Source: Cyclobacteriaceae bacterium (GTDB lineage Bacteria > Bacteroidota > Bacteroidia > Cytophagales > Cyclobacteriaceae). From it: a stretch of 64,000 nucleotides of DNA. The stretch covers positions 124,001 through 188,000 of the forward strand of contig JANQEU010000045.1 in the NCBI GenBank assembly GCA_028278225.1, written 5' to 3'. Below, piece after piece: positions 51,404 to 61,086 of the stretch. Below the pieces are notes generated by a model. That model was not told the DNA's origin. It saw only the letters and a list, made by a program, of their open reading frames with translations, and did no database searches. The translations under genes and the position numbers were made by a program. Every line of letters starts with the position of its first letter. Within the stretch, counting starts at the first letter, position 1.

Positions 51404-51636
51404 TTGGAGATATTCGTTTTTGTCCTTTAAAAATAGGTATTTTTTCCTTTTTTATTACGTAAATATACGCATTTTGTTTATCGAATCAAGAAACTTTTTT
51501 CACACATTATCCTGCGCTTGGCTATACCCTGAAAATGAATAAAATGGGATAGAAAACCCTTTTTTTCCGCTTACAAAATAGTACCCATTGCTTTTGTCGC
51601 AGAATCCCGATTACTTTCCGCAAAATCCTGTAATAA

Positions 51637-52179
51637 ATGAGAATAGCAGTTTTTTGTGGAAGCGCCAAAGGAAAAGATAAGGTATACGGCAAGGTTGCCA
51701 TACAGCTTGCCAGGTTGTTCCTGGAGCATAAGATTGGTTTGGTATATGGTGGTGGTTCAATCGGACTGATGGGAATCATGGCTAATGAAATGATGCCGGC
51801 CGGAGGAGAGGTAGTCGGCGTGATTCCCAAAAGAATTTTCGATTGGGAAGTAGGTCATGAGGGAATCACCAAACTCTATGTTGTAGACTCCATGCACGAA
51901 CGCAAAGCAAAAATGGCAAATATGTCAGATGCCTTCATTATCATGCCGGGTGGAATAGGAACGCTGGACGAATTCATGGAGATCTATACCTGGCAACAAC
52001 TAGGTTATCATCAAAAACCGATCGGATTGCTAAATACAAATCACTACTTTGATAAGCTGATCTCAATGATGGATAATATGGTAAGTGAGGGTTTCCTGAA
52101 TAGTGAAACTAGGAAAAGGCTGATCATAAAAAACCAGCCGGAAGATATCGTCCAATCGGTAATCGGACTGATCCGATAG
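51637..52179 (+). CDS. LOG family protein
   Basis: A 180-residue Rossmann-like protein with VYGGGSIGLMGIMA and MPGGIGTLDEFMEIYTW (the PGGxGTxxE motif of LOG/lysine decarboxylase-like proteins). Family members release nucleobase from nucleoside 5-monophosphates. No neighbour explains its pathway. Confidence 0.92.
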   Translation: MRIAVFCGSAKGKDKVYGKVAIQLARLFLEHKIGLVYGGGSIGLMGIMANEMMPAGGEVVGVIPKRIFDWEVGHEGITKLYVVDSMHERKAKMANMSDAFIIMPGGIGTLDEFMEIYTWQQLGYHQKPIGLLNTNHYFDKLISMMDNMVSEGFLNSETRKRLIIKNQPEDIVQSVIGLIR

Positions 52180-52181
52180 TC

Positions 52182-52658
52182 TTACACTAACCACTTCATC
52201 AGGTGATACAATAAGCCGAAAGGCGTATTGGTGACAAATGCATGAGGTCCCTGGGAGTAACCATTTTTCAAATACTTTTCGACATCCGGGAATCTTCTGG
52301 CATATTTAAAAATTGGCTTTACTCCGAAAAATCCATACATACCATACACAAGAAGAAACCCCAGCAGGATCCCTCCGGTAACCAGGGCAAGGAAAAGTTT
52401 TGGCTCTTCACTTAATCCCAGTAAATCATACACTAAGACAGGTACCACGAATACCGATATGAGCTTGATGACCAATGCTGCCAGATGAACCCTTCTCGCA
52501 AATTTACTTCTGGGCACGTCAATATATAAGGTATCGTAGCTGACCGAACCCATGGGGAAGGTGCCTCCGGATATTTTCCCGGTCTTGTGCATCGAATAGG
52601 TATATGGCTTGCCATCAGCCAATAGTGATGGTTTGAAAAAACATTGTTTATCTGACAT
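52182..52658 (-). CDS. Hypothetical membrane protein, 158 residues
   Basis: Two hydrophobic segments (about residues 60-78 and 88-110) with soluble ends; the C-terminal part has HAFVTNTPFGLLYHLMKWLV. No family recognised. Its stop is 2 bp from that of the convergent LOG gene. Confidence 0.6.
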   Translation of the reverse strand: MSDKQCFFKPSLLADGKPYTYSMHKTGKISGGTFPMGSVSYDTLYIDVPRSKFARRVHLAALVIKLISVFVVPVLVYDLLGLSEEPKLFLALVTGGILLGFLLVYGMYGFFGVKPIFKYARRFPDVEKYLKNGYSQGPHAFVTNTPFGLLYHLMKWLV

Positions 52659-52719
52659 GATTTATTTCTTCGTCACCCCAAAATAAATAATGCTCTCCTA
52701 AATTCTAGCGTTCCGACGC

Positions 52720-52911
52720 TCAATCAACCGGTAGTATCAGCTTATAATGCACCTCCTCCCGGGTCAGCTGAACGACCTCTTTGTCTTTTGCAAAAAAAGA
52801 ATAGCGATAAAACTCCTTCTGTCCCATTCCGAATTTCAATGATCCCGCCAGTAGAACAGCATAAAGGAATATACTCACATTTGTAATTTTTCCTTTGAAT
52901 CTTCTTCTCAT
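52720..52911 (-). CDS. Small membrane-anchored protein, 63 residues
   Basis: A 63-residue frame with one likely membrane helix (about residues 11-30: VSIFLYAVLLAGSLKFGMG) and a charged tail. No family recognised. It lies in the same direction as its flanking genes but with gaps, so its reality is uncertain. Confidence 0.4.
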   Translation of the reverse strand: MRRRFKGKITNVSIFLYAVLLAGSLKFGMGQKEFYRYSFFAKDKEVVQLTREEVHYKLILPVD

Positions 52912-52996
52912 AACATTAAAAATTTTGTTCCTGCAAATGTTACGAGGCCTGGGAGACCGGGATTAATTTCAATGGTGAACAAAAAGTGAACATCTC

Positions 52997-53077
52997 CTAT
53001 TTTCTGTTGGGAGAACCACCGGAATGATTCCTTCCGTGGATTGGACCGGGCATCGGAGATTGTATTGGGCCCGGCAT
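52997..53077 (-). CDS. Possible 26-residue Pro/Gly-rich peptide
   Basis: A frame starting 7 nt after the sulfotransferase-like stop codon reads MPGPIQSPMPGPIHG followed by RNHSGGSPNRK. The MPGPI unit occurs twice. It may be a real coupled small ORF or a chance open frame over a short repeat. Confidence 0.2.
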   Translation of the reverse strand: MPGPIQSPMPGPIHGRNHSGGSPNRK

Positions 53078-53084
53078 TAATTCA

Positions 53085-53915
53085 TCATTCCGTTTTTAAA
53101 TTGTTTCTATTGGCATATTCGACAATTTTTTCCCAATCCGGTTGATAGGTTTCCCTGATCTTTAGTAGTTGGTCTTTATCTATCAGGTCACCTGGAGGCA
53201 CCCAACTTTCAGGAAAAAATGAAGATGTGTAAAGGATCAGGTGAAAAAATGCCCACCATGAACGGAAAAGCAGCCAATGTTTGATTTTATTCTCATATCC
53301 TTTTGGAACCTTTTTGACATATTTTTGGCAAAAGGTGCGTAGTACCTTAAGTTGTTTGTCCGAGAATGATGTATGGACCCGATGCAGGGAGATATCCTTT
53401 TTATCGTAAGGTGTACCGGTGTATTCGGAAATCTTATTGACAAATTCCCAGGGATCCCGTTTCAATTCGTCATGAAACAGAACCAGTGGCCGATGGTCGG
53501 AGCATTCTTCAATGATCCGGATCTTCGGAAATAGCAACAGGTCTTTTTTTTTCCAGAATCCGGTGTCGTCTTCCAAATCCAGGAACGCATCAAAGGGTTT
53601 GTAGAATCCATTCTTCACATAGCGCCGGTATTGGGACGCCACCCAGCTGTCATGTCTTCTGAATAATATAATAATCCTTGCCGAAGGATAAGTGTCAGTG
53701 AACCACCTCACTTCCCTTTCGAACTGCCGGTCAAACTCACGTGATACCAAAAACTTGTTGTGCCCTCCCCGTTCAATAATGTCCTTGCTCTTCTTGTATC
53801 TGGAAGTGGGAATATACCTGATGTCATTGAGTTTAGGGAAAACACTGTGTTGCAGATAGGTTGAAGCAACTTTTCCCAATCCAACATGAAAGAAGATTTC
53901 AGGTAAAGCGGACAT
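53085..53915 (-). CDS. Sulfotransferase-like protein
   Basis: Start at 53915 gives 276 residues (MSALPEIFFHVGLGKVASTYLQ). The P-loop-like HVGLGKVASTYL at the N-terminus and ARIIILFRRHDSWVASQYRRY later match the phosphoadenosine-binding 5'- and 3'-phosphate loops of sulfotransferases. It may sulfate a surface glycan or lipid. Flanked by a lectin-like gene upstream on the same strand. Confidence 0.78.
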   Translation of the reverse strand: MSALPEIFFHVGLGKVASTYLQHSVFPKLNDIRYIPTSRYKKSKDIIERGGHNKFLVSREFDRQFEREVRWFTDTYPSARIIILFRRHDSWVASQYRRYVKNGFYKPFDAFLDLEDDTGFWKKKDLLLFPKIRIIEECSDHRPLVLFHDELKRDPWEFVNKISEYTGTPYDKKDISLHRVHTSFSDKQLKVLRTFCQKYVKKVPKGYENKIKHWLLFRSWWAFFHLILYTSSFFPESWVPPGDLIDKDQLLKIRETYQPDWEKIVEYANRNNLKTE

Positions 53916-53968
53916 CACCACAAATTAAATTAATTAGTGATTATGAAATACAGGATTGTTGAATGAGC

Positions 53969-54691
53969 CTATCCTTTATTTGTTTTGAGACCCGGAACAT
54001 CAACCAGCCGCCTGAGGCAGAAATATTGCAGATTGTGAGCGCGTCCCGTTGATGCTGTGAAACCCCAAATTACTTCAGTGTTTCCATCAAAAACATCCCC
54101 GATCAAATCACGATTTCCCTCATATACAATTTCGCCGTCCCAGTAAACCGTGATCCTCTGATCCGGTGGGTCCCACCGAAAACGGAAATCATGTCGGTAA
54201 TTGTCTTCGATATTGTATGCCTCATTGCCACCATTCCAAAAGGTTTGATGCTGGCTCACTCCATTTTCCAGGTAAGCTACGTGATCGCAGGCAGGGTCAT
54301 TCTGAAAAACATTCTGATAGGTATCAAATTCAATTGCTACGGAAGGGTCGATGGAATTTCCATTCCCGTATGGATTGAATCTTCCGTAACCCATGCATTC
54401 ACCCCATTGACCAAAGGCATCAAACCCGCGAATGTCGTTGTGTATCACAAAAGTAATACCATCGGCACCTTCCTCCTTGTCACCCAGGTAAAGGTCAAAT
54501 TGAATTTCAAAATAATTTTCCAGGTCCAGTTTCGTGGTATTGTAGGCAATACCTTCTGCATATGGGATATCGGGTGTCAGTTGGATACATCCGTTATCCA
54601 TGTTCCTCGCTGTCCCTAAGAGATGATATTGTGAATATCCCCTGGCCCCTATCAGAAAAATGAAAACAAGATGGAGAACTGCTTTCAGCAT
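53969..54691 (-). CDS. Secreted L-type (legume-like) lectin domain protein
   Basis: Start at 54691 gives a signal peptide (MLKAVLHLVFIFLIGARG) and 240 residues. GITFVIHNDIRGFDAFG, SVAIEFDTYQN and WGFTASTGRAHNLQYF are the L-type lectin sandwich with a carbohydrate- and metal-binding loop. It likely binds glycans outside the cell. A sulfotransferase-like gene follows. Confidence 0.8.
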   Translation of the reverse strand: MLKAVLHLVFIFLIGARGYSQYHLLGTARNMDNGCIQLTPDIPYAEGIAYNTTKLDLENYFEIQFDLYLGDKEEGADGITFVIHNDIRGFDAFGQWGECMGYGRFNPYGNGNSIDPSVAIEFDTYQNVFQNDPACDHVAYLENGVSQHQTFWNGGNEAYNIEDNYRHDFRFRWDPPDQRITVYWDGEIVYEGNRDLIGDVFDGNTEVIWGFTASTGRAHNLQYFCLRRLVDVPGLKTNKG

Positions 54692-54785
54692 AAAGGTACA
54701 ACGCCAAAAAAAGCAAAAAGATTTATTAGTGTCTTTAAACCTTTGGAGCAGACCATTGTCAAAAGCTGCAAAAATTAAAAAGACA

Positions 54786-55100
54786 ATGAAACGAGCCATA
54801 TTTATATTCTACAGCATTTTCCTTTTTGTGCCCCCGGCATTGACACAATCCAATTCATCGGGCATTGAGGGTAAGCAAATGACACAAAGTGTGCTGATCG
54901 TAAACGGAATCAATAATGGTGATCTGTCCGCTCGAGAGGTCAGAAAATTAAGAGCGGAACAGAAAAAAATAAGGCGTATGGAAAGAATTGCCAAAGCTGA
55001 CGGCGTTGTTACATCGAGGGAAAGAAGGGTATTGAGAAAGGCTAAAAGGCAGGCAGCCCGACACATCGCCAGGGAAAGAAATGACAGGAATCCGTTCTAG
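54786..55100 (+). CDS. Small secreted basic protein of unknown function
   Basis: Start at 54786 gives 104 residues with a signal peptide (MKRAIFIFYSIFLFVPPALT). The mature part ends in a strongly basic helix (RKLRAEQKKIRRMERIAKAD, then RRVLRKAKRQAARHIARERN). No family recognised. Divergent from the lectin gene; an intrinsic terminator follows. Confidence 0.6.
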   Translation: MKRAIFIFYSIFLFVPPALTQSNSSGIEGKQMTQSVLIVNGINNGDLSAREVRKLRAEQKKIRRMERIAKADGVVTSRERRVLRKAKRQAARHIARERNDRNPF

Positions 55101-55136
55101 TAAGTTTTTTCATATGAGTTAGTTGAGTTTGGTGAA

Positions 55137-55162
55137 GCCAGGTCCTCGGGCCTGGCTTTTTT
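55137..55162 (+). terminator. Intrinsic terminator after the small basic protein gene
   Basis: GCCAGG (55137-55142) pairs with CCTGGC (55151-55156), followed by TTTTTT. Confidence 0.85.
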
Positions 55163-55208
55163 CGTGTCATATCTGCATTGCAAGCAGAGAGAATTTCATT
55201 CAACATGT

Positions 55209-55216
55209 TAGCTTTG
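55209..55216 (+). promoter_or_regulatory. -7 box TAGCTTTG upstream of uvrD
   Basis: A perfect TAnnTTTG match 4 bp before the helicase ATG. The start of transcription would fall at or next to the A of ATG, so the mRNA may be leaderless. Confidence 0.5.
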
Positions 55217-55220
55217 CCGT

Positions 55221-57488
55221 ATGTCGAACGAACCGCAGGGCGAGTATCTCAAATCCCTAAATCCACCCCAGCGTGAAGGTGTAATCAATACGGAAGGTCC
55301 GGCTATGATCATTGCCGGCGCCGGATCAGGTAAAACGCGGGTCCTTACCTATCGCATTGCCTACCTGATGGACGCTCATGATGTGGATCCTTTTAATATT
55401 ATGGCGCTCACCTTTACCAATAAAGCGGCAAAGGAAATGCGGAACAGAATAGAAAGCGTCGTCGGGAATGACGCAAGGAACCTTTGGATGGGAACATTTC
55501 ATTCCGTATTTGCCAGGATACTGCGGGCAGAAGCATCCAGACTGGGTTATACAAGCAATTTCACGATTTATGATACCGATGATTCTAAATCCTTAATTAA
55601 AACGATCGTCAAGGAATTAAATCTGGATGACAAACTGTATAAGCCCAATGTGGTATATAATCGTATTTCCGGCGCTAAAAACAGGCTGATCTCACATCAG
55701 GAATATCAAAATAATCCTATCTATCTCGAAGATGATACGATAAATATGCGCCCTGAAATGGGTCGCATTTACAAAGTCTACTCCGAGCGCTGCTTCAAGG
55801 CCAACGCAATGGACTTTGATGATCTTCTTTTTAATACCAACATTCTGTTTCAACAGCATGCTGATGTTCTGAACAAATATCAGCACAGGTTTCATTATGT
55901 TCTGATCGATGAATTTCAGGACACAAACCTTTCGCAATACATGATTGCCAAAAAACTGGCGGCAGTTAATCAGAACATATGCGTTGTGGGTGACGATGCA
56001 CAAAGTATCTACGCTTTTCGGGGAGCCGATATCCAAAACATTCTGAACTTCGAACGGGATTACCCTGATCTCAGGATCATAAAGCTGGAACAAAATTACA
56101 GGTCCACCAAAACCATTGTGGATGCCGCGAACTCCGTCATTGATAAAAATAAAGCTCAACTGAAAAAAAATGTTTGGACGGATAACCAAACCGGCGAGCT
56201 TATCGAATTGATCAAAGCTACATCCGACAATGAAGAAGGCAAACTGATTGCTTCTTCTATTTTTGAGACCAAGATGCAGAGTCACGCATCAAACAAAGAG
56301 TTTGCCATACTGTACCGGACAAACTCCCAATCCCGATCGATGGAAGAAGCACTGCGCAGAATGAATATCAAATACCGGGTGGTTGGTGGTGTTTCTTTTT
56401 ATCAAAGAAGAGAGATCAAGGATTTGATCTCTTACATTCGATTTGTACTCAACCACGAAGATGAAACTTCGCTACGCAGGATTATTAACCTTCCGAAGCG
56501 TGGAATTGGTCCGGGGACGGTAGAGAAGCTGGTAGTGGCAGCTAATGATCATGACATCTCTTTGTGGGAGGTCCTGCAAAAGGGCAAATCATTTGTCGGT
56601 GGAAGAGGCGGTGCACAGGTTGAAGACTTTGCTACACTGATCAGAAGTTTCAAACTGACGGTCGGAAAAAAGGACGCTTATGACGCTGCATCCATAATTG
56701 CCAAGAATTCCGGGTTGTTAAAGGATCTGTACGAGGACAAAACAGTCGAAGGATTGAATCGGTATGAAAACGTACAGGAATTGCTTAATGCCATTAAAGA
56801 ATTTACCGACAACCCGGATGTCGAAGATAAAAGCTTAAGCGCTTTCCTGCAGGAAGTTGCATTACTCACAGATGAGGACCGTGATGACTCACCTCACGAG
56901 GCGGTAACACTCATGACCATCCATATGGCCAAGGGCCTGGAGTTTCCCTATATCTATGTTGTGGGGCTTGAAGAAGAACTGTTCCCTTCTCAAATGATGC
57001 TGAACAGTCGCGCGGATCTGGAAGAAGAGCGGAGGCTATTCTACGTAGCGATCACCCGGGCAAAAATCAAGCTTCATTTTAGCTATGCACGGAATCGGTA
57101 CAGGTTTGGCCGTTTAAAAACATGTGAGCCAAGCAGATTCCTGGAAGATGTGGATCCTTCCTTTATTCGGGTGAACCGTAAGTATTCATCTTCCGAACCT
57201 GTATCACCGTCAAACAGCTACTTTGCCAAAAATTTTGTTAAAAACAACAAGCCTCCTTCCGCCAAAAAATTTACTGCTCCACCTAAGCATACCCCAAGCC
57301 CCGATTTCGCTCCAAGTGATACTTCAGGACTGGCGGAGGGTATGAAAGTCGAACACCCGAAATTCGGGTTTGGAACGGTGACCAAAATGGATGAGGAGGG
57401 AGCTAACAGAAAGGCAAAGGTTGATTTTGAGAAAGCAGGCGAAAAGACGCTGTTACTCTCTTTTGCCAAACTCAGAATTTTGGAATAA
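55221..57488 (+). CDS. UvrD/PcrA/Rep-type superfamily 1 DNA helicase
   Basis: A 755-residue 3'-5' helicase. Motif I AGAGSGKTRVLTYRIAYL, motif Ia LTFTNKAAKEM, motif II DEFQDTN, motif III VGDDAQSIYAFRGAD, motif IV EQNYRS, and motifs V-VI TIHMAKGLEFPYIYVVG and YVAITRAKIKLHF are all present. The C-terminus ends in a PcrA-like tudor segment (VEHPKFGFGTVTKM). Acts in excision repair and replication fork restart. Confidence 0.94.
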   Translation: MSNEPQGEYLKSLNPPQREGVINTEGPAMIIAGAGSGKTRVLTYRIAYLMDAHDVDPFNIMALTFTNKAAKEMRNRIESVVGNDARNLWMGTFHSVFARILRAEASRLGYTSNFTIYDTDDSKSLIKTIVKELNLDDKLYKPNVVYNRISGAKNRLISHQEYQNNPIYLEDDTINMRPEMGRIYKVYSERCFKANAMDFDDLLFNTNILFQQHADVLNKYQHRFHYVLIDEFQDTNLSQYMIAKKLAAVNQNICVVGDDAQSIYAFRGADIQNILNFERDYPDLRIIKLEQNYRSTKTIVDAANSVIDKNKAQLKKNVWTDNQTGELIELIKATSDNEEGKLIASSIFETKMQSHASNKEFAILYRTNSQSRSMEEALRRMNIKYRVVGGVSFYQRREIKDLISYIRFVLNHEDETSLRRIINLPKRGIGPGTVEKLVVAANDHDISLWEVLQKGKSFVGGRGGAQVEDFATLIRSFKLTVGKKDAYDAASIIAKNSGLLKDLYEDKTVEGLNRYENVQELLNAIKEFTDNPDVEDKSLSAFLQEVALLTDEDRDDSPHEAVTLMTIHMAKGLEFPYIYVVGLEEELFPSQMMLNSRADLEEERRLFYVAITRAKIKLHFSYARNRYRFGRLKTCEPSRFLEDVDPSFIRVNRKYSSSEPVSPSNSYFAKNFVKNNKPPSAKKFTAPPKHTPSPDFAPSDTSGLAEGMKVEHPKFGFGTVTKMDEEGANRKAKVDFEKAGEKTLLLSFAKLRILE

Positions 57489-57620
57489 CAGTCAATTTCC
57501 CTGGTCCGATCCGGCCAAAATCCTGAAAAAAACGCGTTTTCATATTATTACAGTATTTTTTCTTCAAGAAATTGGACATAAGTGGTAAATTACCGTTAAT
57601 CACGCTTAAATATTCTTCTT

Positions 57621-57887
57621 ATGTCTATTTCATTCAAAGATTTTGTACCGGCTAAGAAAAAAGGTGGTTTATTTAAATCGGGAAGTGTCCAGCACCTCGA
57701 CGAGGTCATCCAGGAGATGAACAAATGGCTTGGGGAAGTGAATCCTGAAGTCGTAAATGTGGAGACAGTTGTACTTCCCAATATCCATGATAAAGCCGAA
57801 GAAGGCAGTGAGGATACAGAACTTTGGACAGGTGGGGAATCGAGTTCTCACTGGTATCAGGTAATTCGGCTATGGTATAAGTCGTAA
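57621..57887 (+). CDS. Conserved hypothetical protein, 88 residues
   Basis: A soluble small protein with an N-terminal KDFVPAKKKGGLFKSG and C-terminal ESSSHWYQVIRLWYKS. No family recognised. It lies between the helicase and the FAN1-like gene on the same strand, 39 bp before the latter. Confidence 0.55.
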   Translation: MSISFKDFVPAKKKGGLFKSGSVQHLDEVIQEMNKWLGEVNPEVVNVETVVLPNIHDKAEEGSEDTELWTGGESSSHWYQVIRLWYKS

Positions 57888-57926
57888 AATTCGATTTTAT
57901 TGATTCATTCATGACCTTTGCTTTCA

Positions 57927-59555
57927 ATGGCTGACATTGAAAAGGAAAAGGTCATATTACCTGAAAAGTACTACCATACGTACTTTGTTGACTTAATTGC
58001 TTTTGTTGAAAAGCACTCAGGGCATCTTCTTGGCAGAGAAGATCATGAGTTTATAAAATCATTCCGGTCCCTCAGTGAAAACGGGCAATGTCTTTGGATA
58101 AGGTTTTCAAATCGCAAAGGTCCCTACTTCAGAATTGACAGGATATCCTACGCCGAAATAAATACTAAAAAAGCAGTTAATGAATTGCTTACCAGGGGCT
58201 TTGTCACGGCTTCACTTTTTACGGATTCCATGGTTCTCAAACTATTCACAAAAGCCGAATTGCTGGAAATGTTTGAGGAGGATGCGAAACTCAAACCACT
58301 GAAGAAAGATGATTTACTTGAATACCTCTCGACCACAAACTTTCCGGAAAAAATCAAGGAACGATTTCAGGTCATCAAAGTAGAAAAACAGGATGAGATC
58401 GAATTCCTGAAAATGTTGTATTTCGGTCACATCCATGGTCAAATGACGGAATTTGTAGTCCGGGATGTGGGTCATGTAACATTGGAAAACCTGGATCCCG
58501 CCCGGTTCAAACCGTGGTTTGAGACCAGGGAGGAGGCCTTAAGCCTGTTCAGGATTTCAAAGCTGGCTTCCTTGATCAGGTCGGCATTAAAAGTCATTTC
58601 CGGCAAAGAAGTTGCCGATGCTTTGAAAGGAATAGATTTCAGTTTGTTTATTGATTCACGAAAATCCCAGAAAGTTATCGACAGGATCTTCCTCGAGCTG
58701 GGGTTGCAATTGGAACGTGAAAACCATCACGAAGATGCGCTGTTCTTTTATCGATACGTGAGAAAGCCCCCCGCCAGAGAACGTCAAATCAGGATATTTG
58801 ACCAAACAGGAGATCTGGAAAGCGCCGAAAATCTGGCAAATGAAATATTGGAAGACTACAGAAATGCAGGTGAGCTTTTATTTGCGAAAGATTTCCTGAA
58901 TCGACCTAAGGTCAGGATCAACCGGAGTACAACATTGAAGATCAAAAATGCCAGGGAAATTGAACTGGAAGAAGATGAAAACAGAAATGTGGAAGCTCTT
59001 GCACTTGATCATTTTGTACAACAGGGATACGACGGCATCCACTGCGAAAACTTTCTCTGGAGAAATTTGTTCGGACTTACCTTCTGGGAAGAATTATTCG
59101 ATCAGTCTTATGAAAGCTTTCATAACCCAATCCAGCGAATATCTTCCGATCTGTTCGATCCCGACTTTTATAAAAAACGAAAAACAATCCTGAAAAAAAA
59201 GGGTGATCGCCTGTCAGAACCAGATCTTTTACTTCTCAAAGTCATGGATACCTATAGCGAAAAAAAAGGCTTAAGTAATCCCATGGTGTATTGGTTTGAT
59301 GAAATGCCACTGGTGCTTGAAAAGGCAATTAAACTATTACCAACCCCCGCGCTCATGAAGATCTTGCTTGAAATGGCAAAAAACCTGAAGGACAATTCCA
59401 CCGGATTTCCGGACCTCTTCTTATGGAAAGACAGTACTTATCAATTTTACGAAGTGAAATCTCCAAATGACCATCTTTCGTCTCAACAGCTTTTCTGGCT
59501 GGATTTTATGGAAGAAGTAGCAATAAACGCCGAGATCCTGAGAGTAAAGTTTTGA
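57927..59555 (+). CDS. FAN1-like VRR-NUC domain nuclease
   Basis: Start at 57927 gives 542 residues. A helical/TPR-like middle (FFYRYVRKPPARERQIRIFD) and, at the C-terminus, a VRR-NUC domain: YDGIHCENFLWRNLFGLTFW, STGFPDLFLW and YEVKSPNDHLSSQQLFWLDF, with the PD-(D/E)xK residues in FPD and EVK. FAN1 proteins are interstrand-crosslink repair nucleases; bacterial homologues exist. Adjacent to a UvrD-type helicase, which fits DNA repair. Confidence 0.85.
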   Translation: MADIEKEKVILPEKYYHTYFVDLIAFVEKHSGHLLGREDHEFIKSFRSLSENGQCLWIRFSNRKGPYFRIDRISYAEINTKKAVNELLTRGFVTASLFTDSMVLKLFTKAELLEMFEEDAKLKPLKKDDLLEYLSTTNFPEKIKERFQVIKVEKQDEIEFLKMLYFGHIHGQMTEFVVRDVGHVTLENLDPARFKPWFETREEALSLFRISKLASLIRSALKVISGKEVADALKGIDFSLFIDSRKSQKVIDRIFLELGLQLERENHHEDALFFYRYVRKPPARERQIRIFDQTGDLESAENLANEILEDYRNAGELLFAKDFLNRPKVRINRSTTLKIKNAREIELEEDENRNVEALALDHFVQQGYDGIHCENFLWRNLFGLTFWEELFDQSYESFHNPIQRISSDLFDPDFYKKRKTILKKKGDRLSEPDLLLLKVMDTYSEKKGLSNPMVYWFDEMPLVLEKAIKLLPTPALMKILLEMAKNLKDNSTGFPDLFLWKDSTYQFYEVKSPNDHLSSQQLFWLDFMEEVAINAEILRVKF

Positions 59556-59599
59556 TACACTTTCCGCCAAAATCGATCCATTCAACGCCACTCCTGGAA

Positions 59600-60976
59600 T
59601 TATTGTTCAAAATAAACATTGTCCAGCAATACATCCACCGCTATGTAATCGCCATTGGCGTCTACCGGATTCCAGAGGGCGAATGGGATCTTCAGATCGG
59701 TCAAATCCAATCCTTCAAAATCTGACATTGGGATGGTATATTCCAAAAAACCATCTCCAACATCTGTACCGGAATAGTCTTTCAGGAACAGAGAAACAGC
59801 AGTAGCGACGGATTCCAGTTTGATCTCTATATCTGCCAACTCGGCAGGCTTGTGGATCGAAAACCTGAGATTGCCACTGGCATACTGAGTCATATCCACG
59901 GTAGGCTCCAAAATGAAGAATGCACCTCCCCAGCTATCGCCAGGGTACCTGAAAAGGATGCTCGAATCACCGTCTATCGCTGTGCCGGAAGCTATGAACG
60001 AAGGTTCACCTCCATCTCCAAATGACTTCAGGGTTAAGCCAGTGAATTGATCGAGAGCATCATTGAAAGCATGAGGGGGCAGTCCAACAGAAACTAAGCC
60101 AATGGTTTCTTCTTCAATATTCAATGGCGGTGCGGCTGGGATTTCCAGATCGTCTTTACTGTAAACCCGAACCCAGTCGATTAGCATTTGCTGGGGAAAG
60201 GTTGTTGTTTCATCAGGGTCTCCGGGCCAGTTACCGCCCACCGCAACGTTGAAGATTATATAAAAAGACCGAAGGAACTCCTTCATATCATTTGCTATGA
60301 GCACTTCATGTACTTCCATGCCATCGAGACTGAAAACCATCGCTGTTGGTGTCCAATCCAGACGATATTCGTGATAGTCGTTGCTCAGACTTTCCGGGGC
60401 CTCAAATCCCGCCCCGTTACTTCCAGCCTTGTTTTCGGAATTAGCATAATGTACGGTACTATGCAACTTACCCGGCTCGTGACCGATTACTTCCATGATG
60501 TCGATTTCTCCGCATCCCGGCCAATCAATCTCACTAATGTTATCACCCAGCAACCAGAAGGCCGGCCAAAGTCCTTTTCCTTCAGGCACCTTTATCCTGG
60601 CTTCAATTCTTCCGAATCTGAAACTTTGAAGGTTTTGAGTGGTAACCTTTGCAGAACTGTAACGGTGGTTGCCCGGTTCTTTCCGTGCAGTAATTACCAG
60701 TACGGAATTACCCTCTTCATCTGCCTGAATATTTATGTTATTCCCTGAGTTGGTGTACAATTGCCTTTCGGCATTCCCCCAACCGGGAGGAAGTCCATAG
60801 TCCGTACCATCCCCGGTTTCAAAAGTCCAGTTGCTGCTGCTAATATTAGTATTAAATTCATCGCTCCACTCCAGTGTATACCCATCATAACCCGGCTCCA
60901 TGGAAACCTTATCATCATCAGTTTTGCACGCTGCCAGAGCAACCGCCATAAAAATACAAATGGGAAGCTTCTTCAT
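59600..60976 (-). CDS. Secreted GH16 beta-glucanase/laminarinase-like lipoprotein
   Basis: A 458-residue lipoprotein (Cys17 in ALAACKT). The GH16 catalytic motif EIDIMEVIG is seen with E157, D159 and E162 expected as nucleophile, assistant and acid/base. LWPAFWLLGD and IFNVAVGGNWPGDP are also family blocks. A C-terminal sandwich domain (about residues 300-458) is a likely carbohydrate-binding module. Hydrolyses beta-glucans such as laminarin. Preceded by a -7 box and a perfect palindrome. Confidence 0.9.
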   Translation of the reverse strand: MKKLPICIFMAVALAACKTDDDKVSMEPGYDGYTLEWSDEFNTNISSSNWTFETGDGTDYGLPPGWGNAERQLYTNSGNNINIQADEEGNSVLVITARKEPGNHRYSSAKVTTQNLQSFRFGRIEARIKVPEGKGLWPAFWLLGDNISEIDWPGCGEIDIMEVIGHEPGKLHSTVHYANSENKAGSNGAGFEAPESLSNDYHEYRLDWTPTAMVFSLDGMEVHEVLIANDMKEFLRSFYIIFNVAVGGNWPGDPDETTTFPQQMLIDWVRVYSKDDLEIPAAPPLNIEEETIGLVSVGLPPHAFNDALDQFTGLTLKSFGDGGEPSFIASGTAIDGDSSILFRYPGDSWGGAFFILEPTVDMTQYASGNLRFSIHKPAELADIEIKLESVATAVSLFLKDYSGTDVGDGFLEYTIPMSDFEGLDLTDLKIPFALWNPVDANGDYIAVDVLLDNVYFEQ

Positions 60977-61066
60977 AATTGTTGGATTACTTTGATGTCA
61001 CTCCGTTTTGATCCTGCAAACCGGAATAAAGTTGAACTTATAAAGTTATCTAATCGTGTAGGTGAA

Positions 61067-61080
61067 CCGATTTAAATCGG
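61067..61080. promoter_or_regulatory. 14-bp palindrome CCGATTTAAATCGG, candidate operator of the GH16 gene
   Basis: A perfect palindrome lies 6 bp downstream of the -7 box at 61094-61087, thus at the expected transcription start. A repressor bound there would block transcription. Confidence 0.5.
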
Positions 61081-61086
61081 ATACAT

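Noticed and set aside
60188..60748. 186-codon plus-strand frame
   Set aside because: Antisense to the GH16 catalytic domain with its EIDIME motif.
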